Shown here: piece after piece, positions 1-7,544 of the stretch
Layout: the number at the start of each line of letters is the position of its first letter
Position numbering within the stretch: the stretch's first letter is position 1
Source of the DNA: UBA12202 sp002691725
GTDB lineage: Bacteria > Pseudomonadota > Alphaproteobacteria > Puniceispirillales > UBA1172
Assembly (NCBI GenBank): GCA_965660675.1
Contig: CBFIAU010000004.1
Coordinates: forward strand, 62,001 to 126,000
Length of the DNA: 64,000 nucleotides
Direction of reading: 5' to 3'
Position numbers and translations under genes: made by a program
The notes under the pieces: model-generated
The model's input: only the letters and a program-made list of their open reading frames with translations
The model's database searches: none
Told to the model about the DNA's origin: nothing

Positions 1-2
1 AT

Positions 3-641
3 CGCACTGATCTGGTCGAAGCTGCTGATACGGTATCCTTACAATCCTTTGCTGATCCAAAGTTTGCTGGCAAGGTCTCCCTGCCTGATAACGTTGATGA
101 TGCTTACGCTCTTGGCTATTTAGCGGTTGGCGTTAAGGATTGGAATCAGGCAACTGATGCGGATTTCCAGAAAGCCTCTGATTTCTTGCGGAAAGTTCAC
201 CAGAATATCCGGACATACTGGGCTGATGGTGCCGAGATCCGGACATTAATGGCATCGGGTGAGGTTACACTATCCTGGTCATGGAACGAGGTTGGCGTCA
301 TTCTTGAGAGCGAAGGTCACCCTGTTGCTATCAACGAAGATACCGAAGAAGGCAAATCAACATGGCTATGCGGATATGTCATTCTTAAAGATGGCCAAGG
401 CAATAAAGACAAGGCCTATGACTTCCTCAATGCATGGCTCGATGAAAGATCAGGTGAGTATATGGTCAATGAATGGGGCTATGGCCATTCCAATTCAAAC
501 GCCATGGATAAGCATGGACCTGGTGCTGGATTTGGAACGCTGGCAAGCTATTCAGAAGGTACATTGTGGCAAGCACCTGTCACCGCTGATCATAGAGAAA
601 AAATGATTGCTGAGTTTGAGCTGATCAAAGCTGGTTTCTAA
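3..641 (+). CDS. Extracellular solute-binding protein, polyamine type (PotD-like), C-terminal part
   Basis: This is the C-terminal part of a periplasmic substrate-binding protein. The open frame runs in from the left edge (first full codon at position 3), so the true start lies outside the window. The TTG near 186 is internal, because the upstream codons read as good protein. The end resembles the PotD/PotF group of bacterial family 1 binding proteins: alternating helix and strand segments, a WxWNEV stretch, and a late 'EWGYGHSNSNA' segment like the 'GYGSPN' region of polyamine binders. The ATPase and permease genes that would complete the importer lie just downstream on the opposite strand, which supports the role. 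The ligand (spermidine, putrescine or a similar cation) cannot be read from this fragment. Confidence 0.8.
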   Translation, partial: RTDLVEAADTVSLQSFADPKFAGKVSLPDNVDDAYALGYLAVGVKDWNQATDADFQKASDFLRKVHQNIRTYWADGAEIRTLMASGEVTLSWSWNEVGVILESEGHPVAINEDTEEGKSTWLCGYVILKDGQGNKDKAYDFLNAWLDERSGEYMVNEWGYGHSNSNAMDKHGPGAGFGTLASYSEGTLWQAPVTADHREKMIAEFELIKAGF

Positions 642-662
642 ACCAACATAAATGATGAAACG

Positions 663-693
663 AAACAGGCGGCATTTTAGTCGCCTGTTTTTT
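663..693 (+). terminator. Rho-independent terminator after the binding-protein gene
   Basis: A perfect 9-bp stem (663-671 with 682-690) closes a 10-nt loop, and the T run continues to 693. It lies 22 bases after the stop codon of the binding-protein gene and points the right way. Confidence 0.85.
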
Positions 694-780
694 ATCTGTT
701 TTTAGCTGATAGTCCGTTCAGTGGCATCAATGGGGCAGTTCACTTCACCCATCAGCACCATCCTACCCCCCCCCACAACA

Positions 781-828
781 TGTCCGCCTACCAACGTGTC
801 CGTCTGCCAACGTGTTCGCCTGCCAGTC
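781..828. repeat. Three tandem 16-bp units in the convergent gap
   Basis: Units at 781-796, 797-812 and 813-828 share the pattern TGTCCGCCTACCAACG with a few changes. A run of nine C residues (766-774) lies just upstream. The gap 694-857 otherwise shows no gene. Confidence 0.8.
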
Positions 829-857
829 ATGCAGAGGTTTTTTACGGGAATTTCGGC

Positions 858-1964
858 TTAGTTGAGGATCAGCAAGGATGAGCTCCGCCAGCCGACTCTG
901 ATCGTCTCACCCATCCCATAAACATATCGGCCTGATGTATTTCGCATAGACACCGTGATATCCATATCACTATTGGGCAAAGTCAGCGTGTAATACGTCA
1001 TCTCACCATAATAATCGACAGTTTTGACCGTTGACGTAAAGCTATTCTCAGCCTCTTCCTTTTTGTCATAAAGAACCGTAAACATTTCTGGCCGAAAGCC
1101 GATATTGAGCTGATCAAGAGAGACGCCATCAGGCACAAGATCACGGCTAAAGCTAACCTTGCCGAGGGTGCCCACCTCAACCTTAATAGCGGTTTTCGTC
1201 TCAGCGACACATTTCCCTTCAAGGAAGTTCATGACGCCAATAAAAGACGCGACTCTTTTACTCAAAGGTCTGTCATAAATCTCTTTCGGGGTGCCAAGCT
1301 GGGCGATATTACCATCAAACATAACAGCGATACGGTCGCTCATAATCAGCGCTTCTTCCTGGTCATGCGTGACCAGAATAAAGGTTATCCCCAATGTCCG
1401 CTGAATACGCCGCAATTCATCTTGCATTTGCTCACGAAGCTTTTTGTCCAATGCTGAAAGTGGCTCATCCAAGAGCAGCACTTTTGGCTCAAGGATTAGT
1501 GCTCTGGCCAGGGCAACACGCTGACGCTGGCCACCCGATAGCGCATAAGATGGCCTGTCATAATAGCCATCCAAATCAACCATCTTAAGCATAGCATCAA
1601 CACGTTGCCGCAGCTCAGCCTTTGGCAAGCGCTGCTTGATCAGACCATAAGCGACATTTTCACCAACATTAAGATGCGGGAAGATCGCATAGGATTGGAA
1701 CACCATATTAGTAGGACGTTTATTAGCATCAACACCATTCATGGATTGCTGATTAATCATGATATTGCCTTCATTAGGCACCTCTAATCCGGCAATCATC
1801 CGCAATAATGTGGTTTTGCCGCATCCAGAAGGCCCAAGCAAAGAGAAAAACTCCCCCTTAGCGATATTCAAATCAATGCCTTTAACAACCTCTAAATCGC
1901 CAAAACTTTTGCGAATACCGCGAAGCTCAACCATCTGTTCCGTATCATTTTGCTCAGGTGTCAC
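858..1964 (-). CDS. ABC transporter ATP-binding protein, polyamine/iron type (PotA-like)
   Basis: This 368-residue ATPase powers import of the ligand captured by the neighbouring binding protein. Visible motifs are Walker A GPSGCGKTT (about residue 43), the signature LSGGQRQRVALARAL, Walker B VLLLDEPLSALD and the H-loop THDQEEA, followed by a TOBE-like C-terminal domain. The start is a GTG with GGGAG eight bases upstream; a second Met at residue 11 is possible. It is the last gene of a three-gene minus-strand unit, about 45 bases after the permease gene. The family is clear, but the substrate is inferred from the overall PotABCD-like architecture and could also be another small organic cation. 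Confidence 0.9.
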   Translation of the reverse strand: MTPEQNDTEQMVELRGIRKSFGDLEVVKGIDLNIAKGEFFSLLGPSGCGKTTLLRMIAGLEVPNEGNIMINQQSMNGVDANKRPTNMVFQSYAIFPHLNVGENVAYGLIKQRLPKAELRQRVDAMLKMVDLDGYYDRPSYALSGGQRQRVALARALILEPKVLLLDEPLSALDKKLREQMQDELRRIQRTLGITFILVTHDQEEALIMSDRIAVMFDGNIAQLGTPKEIYDRPLSKRVASFIGVMNFLEGKCVAETKTAIKVEVGTLGKVSFSRDLVPDGVSLDQLNIGFRPEMFTVLYDKKEEAENSFTSTVKTVDYYGEMTYYTLTLPNSDMDITVSMRNTSGRYVYGMGETIRVGWRSSSLLILN

Positions 1965-1987
1965 AGATTATTCTCCCTTTAATTTGT

Positions 1988-2013
1988 GATGGCTATTCAT
2001 GATGGCTATTCAT
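1988..2013. repeat. Perfect 13-bp tandem duplication at the permease stop codon
   Basis: GATGGCTATTCAT occurs at 1988-2000 and again at 2001-2013. The second copy contains the stop codon of the minus-strand permease (2010-2012), so the duplication lies across the end of that gene. Confidence 0.85.
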
Positions 2014-2810
2014 GATGGTTGCTTGCCTATCAAGGTTTCCGACCTGCGCCGATAATATTCAAATATCGCCAATAGAATAAGCGACAGCAGTAATAAGATA
2101 AATCCTAATGCCATAATGCTTGGCAATTTCGACGGGAAGCGCAGTTGCGCCCATATATAGACCGGCAATGTCGGCTCAACCCCGGTTAAGAAAAAGGCAA
2201 TAACAAACTCATCCAGCGATATGGTGAAACAGATCAACAGGCTGGCAATCACTCCCGGCTTAACCAGCGGAAAAATCACTCGCCGGAAAGTGCCAAATCT
2301 GGTCTCACCCAGATCAAGTGAGGCTTCTTCGATGCTTTTGTCCATATTATTAAACGCCGAATACAGAATAGAAACCGAGAACGGCGTGCAGATCAAAATA
2401 TGGCCAAGAATGACTGTCCATATATTCAATGAAATACCAAGCTGGATCAGAACAATCAACAATGCCACGCCAATAATGATTTCTGGCAGGAATAACGGCG
2501 CCATGATCAGCCCAAAGCTAGGCCGCTTGCCAAGAAAATTATGCCTGGCCATAGCTCGTGCCGTGAGAATGCCAAAGCATGTGCTAATCACCGCCGCCGT
2601 GATGGCAATGATTAATGAGTTTTTGAGCGCCCGATGAAGCGTATTTTCACTCAGCAAGCCAACAAACCAATCGGCGGTAAAACCAGATAAAGGAAAGGCA
2701 ATGATCGAGCTGTCATTAAAGGCGAAAATAGGCAGCAACATGACCGGTGCATAGAGAAACACCAGATAAATAATGACAAAAGAAAACAGCAATAGCGGCG
2801 GCTTTTTCAT
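2010..2810 (-). CDS. ABC transporter permease, PotC-like
   Basis: This 266-residue inner-membrane protein is one of two permease subunits of the polyamine-type importer. It has about six hydrophobic segments and the permease EAA loop 'EEASLDLGETRFGTFRRVIFPLVKPG' (about residues 160-185) that contacts the ATPase. The start overlaps the stop of the upstream permease by four bases (ATGA), which suggests translational coupling. Length and layout are normal for PotC/PotI. The stop codon lies inside a 13-bp tandem repeat. Confidence 0.9.
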   Translation of the reverse strand: MKKPPLLLFSFVIIYLVFLYAPVMLLPIFAFNDSSIIAFPLSGFTADWFVGLLSENTLHRALKNSLIIAITAAVISTCFGILTARAMARHNFLGKRPSFGLIMAPLFLPEIIIGVALLIVLIQLGISLNIWTVILGHILICTPFSVSILYSAFNNMDKSIEEASLDLGETRFGTFRRVIFPLVKPGVIASLLICFTISLDEFVIAFFLTGVEPTLPVYIWAQLRFPSKLPSIMALGFILLLLSLILLAIFEYYRRRSETLIGKQPS

Positions 2811-3706
2811 GATGACTGCTTCCTCAAATAGCGCCGATTAAAGAATAAAAACCCTAATGAGATCAACAAAACCGTCAACAGCGATGTGATAGCTAATGCC
2901 GCCCCCAACGGCGCGTTATTGGCCTTGGAAAACTGAACTTGGATCATATTAGCCACCATCAGCCCATCTTTGCCGCCAACCAGTTTAGGCGTCACATAAT
3001 CGCCAATCGTCGGGATGAAGACAATCAAAGCGGCGGAGACAATGCCCGGCATGGCCAAAGGCAATGTCACGCGGATAAAGCTCCGGATAGCGGTATCACC
3101 CAAATCTTTTGCGGCCTCTAGCATGGATCGGTCTATCCGTTCCAGCGCCACAAAAATAGGGAGAATGGCAAATGGCGCCCACGCATGTGCCAGCGCGATA
3201 ACCACAGCATTAGCATTATAAAGGATGAAGGATAGAGGCTCTTCGATCAGGTTCAGTGATTGCAGCCCCGAATTGACAACCCCATTATAGCCAAGGATGA
3301 TTTTCCACAGAAAAATTCGCAGCAAATAGCTTGTCCAAAAAGGAATGGTGATCAGAAACAGCCATATCGCTTTATAGCGGCCACCATAAAAGGAAATATA
3401 ATAGGCCATCGGAAAGGCCAGCAGAACAGTCGTTACCGTGACAATCAGCGAAATAATGACCGACCGCTTAATCAGCATCACATAAACCGGATGCGAGAAA
3501 ATATCCCTGTAATTGTTTAAGCTCGGCGTCCGATCCAAATCAAGATAATCTTGTGTCCAAAAGCTGAGCGCAATCATCAAAAAAAGCGGCGCTACCAACA
3601 GTAAAAACCCAAATAAGAAGGGCGTACCAATTAATCGCCAGCCAGCTAAAGACGCGTTAATTTTTCTGATAATGGATGACATAAACACCGTTGTATTAAT
3701 ACTCAA
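2807..3706 (-). CDS. ABC transporter permease, PotB-like
   Basis: This 299-residue permease is the first gene of the minus-strand transporter unit. It has a cytoplasmic N-terminus, about six membrane segments and the EAA loop 'EAAKDLGDTAIRSFIRVTLPLAMPG' (about residues 196-220). I keep the TTG start at 3706 because AAGG lies seven bases upstream of it. The ATG at 3682 (residue 9) has a poorer ribosome site and is the alternative. The binding-protein gene is not in this unit but convergent with it, which is less usual than a co-transcribed potD. Confidence 0.9.
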   Translation of the reverse strand: MSINTTVFMSSIIRKINASLAGWRLIGTPFLFGFLLLVAPLFLMIALSFWTQDYLDLDRTPSLNNYRDIFSHPVYVMLIKRSVIISLIVTVTTVLLAFPMAYYISFYGGRYKAIWLFLITIPFWTSYLLRIFLWKIILGYNGVVNSGLQSLNLIEEPLSFILYNANAVVIALAHAWAPFAILPIFVALERIDRSMLEAAKDLGDTAIRSFIRVTLPLAMPGIVSAALIVFIPTIGDYVTPKLVGGKDGLMVANMIQVQFSKANNAPLGAALAITSLLTVLLISLGFLFFNRRYLRKQSS

Positions 3707-3961
3707 AAAATAACCTTAGCACACTGACAAAAAAGACAAAGTATAAATCATTTATTCCCTGAAAATATAAGACAGTTCAAAAAATAAGACAGTTTTTTTG
3801 AAATAAATCATAGCTTGCAAACGAATAACAATATGACAAGGCAAGCCATATCCATGTTTGACGGCAATATCTCGCCACCATCATCATCGGTTTTACCTGT
3901 CATATTGATTAACGCAACGCAATGATCTGATTGATAGAAACAGATCGAGAAAGGGAATGAA

Positions 3962-4273
3962 ATGAATCTCCACCTTAAAGAAATCCTTATTGCAACCGCT
4001 GCTACTGCAACACTCGCAGGTGGCGTTGCCCCAGCCCTCGCCGAAACTGGCGATAATGAGAAATGTTACGGCGTTTCCCTGGCTGGTGCCAATGACTGTG
4101 CAGCTGGCCCCGGAACAACCTGTGCTGGTACATCTTCAGTGGATTATCAAGGTAATGCCTGGAAGCACGTTCCATCTGGCACCTGTACACAAATGAAACT
4201 GCCCGCAATGGCTAATTGTGAAAAACGCAAAGGGTCACTTCACGCCCTTGATCGTGATCTCCCCACTGCCTAA
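3962..4273 (+). CDS. bufA: Bufferin precursor peptide, DUF2282 family (BufA1-like)
   Basis: This 103-residue exported protein is the precursor of a bufferin, a family of copper-binding ribosomally made, post-translationally modified peptides. Residues 1-27 form a signal peptide ending ALA. The mature part has the DUF2282 pattern: EKCYGV (Cys35), NDC (Cys46), TTCAGTS (Cys54), AWKHVP then GTC (Cys75). In characterised family members the two middle cysteines are converted to thiooxazoles by the DUF692 enzyme and the outer two pair as a disulfide, so Cys46/Cys54 and Cys35/Cys75 are the expected equivalents. A fifth cysteine (Cys86) lies in a basic C-terminal extension. The ribosome site GGGAATGAA precedes the ATG. 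It is the first gene of a six-gene operon with its maturation and regulatory genes. Metal binding is inferred from the family. Confidence 0.9.
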   Translation: MNLHLKEILIATAATATLAGGVAPALAETGDNEKCYGVSLAGANDCAAGPGTTCAGTSSVDYQGNAWKHVPSGTCTQMKLPAMANCEKRKGSLHALDRDLPTA

Positions 4274-4280
4274 TCATAAT

Positions 4281-4310
4281 TGGCCGGCATTGCATATGTG
4301 ATGCCGGTCA
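4281..4310 (+). promoter_or_regulatory. Intercistronic hairpin after bufA
   Basis: A 10-bp stem (4281-4290 with 4301-4310, one G-T pair) closes a 10-nt loop eight bases after the bufA stop. No T run follows, so it is not a classical terminator. Its place suggests a 3' stabiliser or partial terminator that would make more bufA mRNA than enzyme mRNA; this is inference. Confidence 0.6.
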
Positions 4311-4352
4311 TAACCCTGATGCCGTCTTTATAATGACCATGATAATGACCAT

Positions 4353-4446
4353 GTCAGATAAGGCTCACGTCAGGTAAAGCTCTGTCAGGTAAGGCTCATG
4401 TTAGGTCATACCGACATCAGGCTTAGTTCCGACATCAGGCTGGAGA
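4353..4446. repeat. Tandem repeats in the bufA-bufB gap
   Basis: Three 15-16-bp units (4353-4368, 4369-4383, 4384-4399; core GTCAGGTAAGGCTCA) are followed by two 18-bp units starting CCGACATCAGGCT (4411-4428 and 4429-4446). The second 18-bp unit supplies the GGAGA ribosome site of bufB. Confidence 0.8.
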
Positions 4447-4453
4447 CATTAAA

Positions 4454-5395
4454 TTGAGCCCATTAAATAAAAACATAAATAGCGCCATAAATAGCACTAA
4501 TGAACAGCCTAAGCCCGGCCTGCCCAAAGCAGTTGGTGTTGGTTTCAAGCCGCAACATTTGTCTGCTATCGAAGAAGATTCCAATGGCGTTGACTGGTTT
4601 GAAATTCACGCTGAAAATTACATGGTAGATGGCGGCCCCAGAAAGGCTGTGCTTGAACATTTAGCAATGGATTTCCCTATATCCTGCCATGGCGTTGGGC
4701 TATCAATCGGGGCGCCTCAACCACTTGATCCTGATCATTTGAAGCGGCTTGTTCACTTGCTTGACTGGCTCCAGCCTGCCATGTTTTCTGAACATCTGGC
4801 ATGGAGCACGCATGGTGACACATTCTATAATGATCTGTTGCCAATGCCTTATACAAAGCCTGTGCTTAACCAGGTTATTGCCCATATTGATCAAGTTCAA
4901 GATACCCTTAAACGTCAAATCCTGATCGAAAATCCATCCACCTATGTCATGTTCGCCGAGCATGACATGACCGAAACCGATTTCATTAATGCCATTATAC
5001 AGCGCACCGGATGTGGGCTGTTGCTTGATATCAATAATGTGTTTGTCAGCGCCCGTAATCATAACCCCCATAATCATGATAAAGCCGCGCGTGAATATCT
5101 GGCGCATCTGCCGATGGAAAGCGTCTTTGAAATCCATCTAGGCGGACATTCTGTCGATCAGGATGAGGCTGGCAACACCTTGCTCATTGATAGCCATAAT
5201 GACGCCGTCGCAGACCCTGTCTGGCAACTCTATAAAGACGTCATATCCACCCATGGCGTCAAACCTACGCTGATTGAGTGGGATAATGATGTCCCGGAAT
5301 GGCATATCCTTCAACATGACGCGATTAAAGCTAACATCATGATCACTTACATGAATGACAGGATTATTAATCATGAACAGCATGCACTGGCATAA
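4454..5395 (+). CDS. bufB: MNIO-family multinuclear iron oxygenase, DUF692 (BufB-like)
   Basis: This 313-residue TIM-barrel enzyme is expected to oxidise cysteines of the bufA product using a non-haem multi-iron centre. DUF692 signatures are visible in order: GVGFKPQH (28-35), DWFEIHAENYM (47-57), SCHGVGLSIG (77-86), FSEHLAW, LIENPSTY, LLDINNVFVSA, FEIHLGGH and LIEWDNDVPEW. The many conserved H, E, D and N residues fit the iron-binding set of the family. The start is a TTG with GGAGA nine bases upstream. The first 25 residues (Asn/Ser/Lys-rich) precede the domain. It overlaps bufC. DUF692 proteins also modify other peptides, but the DUF2282 neighbour makes the bufferin substrate the best call. 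Confidence 0.92.
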   Translation: MSPLNKNINSAINSTNEQPKPGLPKAVGVGFKPQHLSAIEEDSNGVDWFEIHAENYMVDGGPRKAVLEHLAMDFPISCHGVGLSIGAPQPLDPDHLKRLVHLLDWLQPAMFSEHLAWSTHGDTFYNDLLPMPYTKPVLNQVIAHIDQVQDTLKRQILIENPSTYVMFAEHDMTETDFINAIIQRTGCGLLLDINNVFVSARNHNPHNHDKAAREYLAHLPMESVFEIHLGGHSVDQDEAGNTLLIDSHNDAVADPVWQLYKDVISTHGVKPTLIEWDNDVPEWHILQHDAIKANIMITYMNDRIINHEQHALA

Positions 5396-6143
5396 GCAAT
5401 TTGCGAGGGCTTTGACTGCGCCTGATCTGCCGTTGCCTGATGGCATTATCCGGCATGATGGCTGCCCGGACCTTAAGCGGTTTAATGTTTACCGCAATAA
5501 TCATGTGATGAGCTTGATATCTAATTTGAAAGATGGCTTTCCGCTTGTCTTGGCTATTGTTGGGGATGATTTTTTTAGCTATATGGCACGGCTATTTGTT
5601 GAAAAATTCCCGCCAAAATCACCTGTCATGGTATTTTATGGAGAGCCATTCCCTGCCTTCATTCGTGGCTTTGAGGGGGCTGAAGAATTGCCCTATCTTG
5701 GCGATGTCGCTGAGCTGGACTATTTGCAACGGCTGTCACTTCACGCAGCAGACATCCCGTTTCTTGACCCCGATAATCTGCCATGTGAGGCACCGGAATT
5801 ATTTTCGGCACAATTGGACTTTCATCCTTCCGTCCAATTTTTAGAATCAGAATATCCTGTTTTTGATATTTGGTATGCCAATCAGGGCCATCTTGATCAT
5901 GAAATCCGTGACCAGGCTCAGCATATCGTTTTGCTCAGGCATAATGGACAGGTCACTCTTATTCTGGTGAGTGAACCCTGCATGAGCTTTCTTAAAATGC
6001 TAAGCCAGGGTTTGCGCTTGCAATCAGCCGTTAACAAACAAAATGCTATCCCTTCAGATACCTTGATGGAATGGATCAAGGTATCATTAACCATGGTCAC
6101 CACCCTCAGATTTCCCGAAGAATTTCCAACAAAAAGGAGCTAA
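5373..6143 (+). CDS. bufC: DUF2063 putative DNA-binding-domain protein, MNIO partner (BufC-like)
   Basis: This 256-residue protein belongs to the DUF2063 (HvfC/BufC) family, the usual partner of DUF692 enzymes, thought to present the precursor peptide. Family marks are RFNVYRNNHVMSLI, FPLVLAIVGDDFF, PPKSPVMVFYGEPFPAF, LPYLGDVAELDYLQRLSLHAADIPF and SEYPVFDIWYAN. I start at the ATG at 5373 because AGGA lies about nine bases upstream; an ATG at 5355 is possible but has no ribosome site. It overlaps the end of bufB by 23 bases and ends two bases before the DoxX gene, so the genes are translationally linked. The 'DNA-binding' family name is historical and should not be read as function. Confidence 0.88.
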   Translation: MNSMHWHKQFARALTAPDLPLPDGIIRHDGCPDLKRFNVYRNNHVMSLISNLKDGFPLVLAIVGDDFFSYMARLFVEKFPPKSPVMVFYGEPFPAFIRGFEGAEELPYLGDVAELDYLQRLSLHAADIPFLDPDNLPCEAPELFSAQLDFHPSVQFLESEYPVFDIWYANQGHLDHEIRDQAQHIVLLRHNGQVTLILVSEPCMSFLKMLSQGLRLQSAVNKQNAIPSDTLMEWIKVSLTMVTTLRFPEEFPTKRS

Positions 6144-6144
6144 G

Positions 6145-6684
6145 ATGAAAACCATTATTTCCCTCTATTGTTCTATTGATACGATTTCTCAACGCTTGCT
6201 AACGCCTATACTGCCTCTCATGGCGCGGTTAGGATTTGCGGCAACATTATTACTGTTTTTTCTGAACTCAGCTAAGACGAAGTTTGGCACCTCATTATTG
6301 TCACCATCGATTGGTGGCTATGGACAAATCTTGCCAAATAAAGCTGCTTTGGTAAATTACAATACTGCTGGTTTTAACTGGTTAGACTGGCTCATTGTTA
6401 TGGCTGGCACTTATGGTGAGATTATCTTGCCAATACTGATTGTGGCAGGGTTAATGACCCGAGTAGCGGCGCTTGGCATGATCGGGTTTATCATTGTCAT
6501 GACATTTGTTGATGTAACAGGTCATGGGGTGATGATTGGCGCGCTGTTTGATCGGCATAGCAATGGCATTATTGATCAGCGGCTATTTTGGATACTGATG
6601 CTGCTGATAATCGCCGGCTGTGGTGCTGGTCGATTTTCTCTTGATCATATCTTTTCCCGAAAAATGTCGGCTCGTCGGTCATGA
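6145..6684 (+). CDS. DoxX-family membrane protein of the bufferin operon (BufD-like)
   Basis: This 179-residue inner-membrane protein is of the DoxX type. Four hydrophobic helices are visible (about 23-42, 78-105, 108-127 and 143-162), with the family pattern of an early RLGFAATLLLFFLNSAKTKF helix and a central GEIILPILIVAGLMTR segment. A strong ribosome site AGGAG lies upstream of the ATG. DoxX genes are frequent in bufferin operons, and a redox role at the membrane has been suggested for the family, but the reaction is not settled. The gene is followed by a strong hairpin before the sigma factor gene. Confidence 0.85.
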   Translation: MKTIISLYCSIDTISQRLLTPILPLMARLGFAATLLLFFLNSAKTKFGTSLLSPSIGGYGQILPNKAALVNYNTAGFNWLDWLIVMAGTYGEIILPILIVAGLMTRVAALGMIGFIIVMTFVDVTGHGVMIGALFDRHSNGIIDQRLFWILMLLIIAGCGAGRFSLDHIFSRKMSARRS

Positions 6685-6735
6685 TATTAGCCACATTCCA
6701 AAATCACGGTTATTGGTATTTTGAAGGACCTGAGC

Positions 6736-6758
6736 AGGGGTATCAACATGATACCCCT
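6736..6758 (+). promoter_or_regulatory. Perfect 10-bp hairpin between the DoxX gene and the sigma factor gene
   Basis: AGGGGTATCA (6736-6745) and its exact complement (6749-6758) enclose a 3-nt loop. No T run follows. It lies in the 185-base gap before the likely sigma start. It may be an mRNA processing or stability element, or an operator. Confidence 0.6.
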
Positions 6759-6869
6759 AATCATCAAACTGTGATTAGCCATTTTCTAGACTTTAGGTAT
6801 AATAGGGGCAGTAGTTGTTTCTTTTTTAGGTGTCTTGTAACCCTTAGCCATTGGTTTGATTGGCACGGG

Positions 6870-7544
6870 ATGAAGAACTATACTGAAACCGAATTATCGT
6901 CACTAATGCAAGCCGCTATCCAGGGTGATATGGGAAAATATGAAGATTTTCTCAAAAAAGCAGTGCGCCCAATTGAGAATCAAATTGCGCGTATCTTACC
7001 GTTTGGGATTACCGATGATAAAGATGATCTTGTTCAAGAGGTGCTTTTTGCCATTCATCAGAAACGCCAGACATGGCGCAGTAATCAGCCTATTCTGCCA
7101 TGGATCAACGCGATCACCAAATATCGTGCCATTGACCATTTGCGGCGACTTAACCGCCAAAAGACAACATCACTTGACCATCACGCAGATCAACTTATCG
7201 CTGATAGCCCTGATCCGATACGTCGTCTTGATCTGGTCAATATGGTGCATCGCTTAAACGGTAAAACAAGATGGGTTCTGCAAGCCATTGGCCTTGAAGG
7301 CAATGATATCACAGGCACAGCAAGGGCATTAAACATGTCTGAAAACGCCGTCCGTATTGCCTTTCATCGCGGGCTGAAAAAATTAACCTCTCTTCACCAG
7401 ACCAAACAAATCCAGACCAAACAAAATCAGACTGGACAAAACCAGACCAACCAAAATCAGACTGGACAAAATCAGAACGGGCATACCCCAAACAGGTATA
7501 CCCCAAAAAGGTATAAAGGAAATGGTCATGACACAACTGAATGA
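6870..7544 (+). CDS. ECF RNA polymerase sigma factor, SigF-like
   Basis: This sigma factor (224 residues from the start chosen) should direct transcription of the bufferin operon. The sigma-2 region is DDLVQEVLFAIHQKRQTW followed by PWINAITKYRAIDHLRRL. The sigma-4 helix-turn-helix is GTARALNMSENAVRIAFHRGLKKL. The open frame extends back to 6681, but the extra 63 residues look like translated leader and cover a hairpin, so ATG 6870 is preferred although its ribosome site is weak. After the last helix comes an odd Gln/Asn/Thr tail (about 45 residues) encoded by 15-bp tandem repeats. Its end overlaps the anti-sigma gene by 23 bases. In Caulobacter the matching SigF controls such an operon and is held by NrsF; the same wiring is inferred here. 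Confidence 0.85.
   Translation: MKNYTETELSSLMQAAIQGDMGKYEDFLKKAVRPIENQIARILPFGITDDKDDLVQEVLFAIHQKRQTWRSNQPILPWINAITKYRAIDHLRRLNRQKTTSLDHHADQLIADSPDPIRRLDLVNMVHRLNGKTRWVLQAIGLEGNDITGTARALNMSENAVRIAFHRGLKKLTSLHQTKQIQTKQNQTGQNQTNQNQTGQNQNGHTPNRYTPKRYKGNGHDTTE
7395..7484 (+). repeat. 15-bp tandem repeat coding for the sigma factor tail
   Basis: Six in-frame 15-bp units encode HQTKQ, IQTKQ, NQTGQ, NQTNQ, NQTGQ and NQNGH. The third and fifth units are identical in DNA. The array lies downstream of the sigma-4 helix and before the anti-sigma start. Confidence 0.9.

Noticed and set aside
186..641. Separate small gene starting at TTG 186
   Set aside because: The same frame is open upstream to the window edge with binding-protein-like sequence, so this is an internal codon.
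3892..3917. SigF-type promoter TTTACC...CGCAA upstream of bufA
   Set aside because: Both halves deviate from the Caulobacter motif and the spacing is off by one; with a single candidate site it cannot be supported.
6837..6869. SigF-type promoter GTAACC upstream of the sigma gene
   Set aside because: No CGAA-like -10 element lies about 16 bases downstream, and the spacing to the start codon is too short.
6681..6869. Long N-terminal extension of the ECF sigma factor
   Set aside because: The residues are unlike sigma factors and cover a perfect hairpin, so the start at 6870 is preferred.
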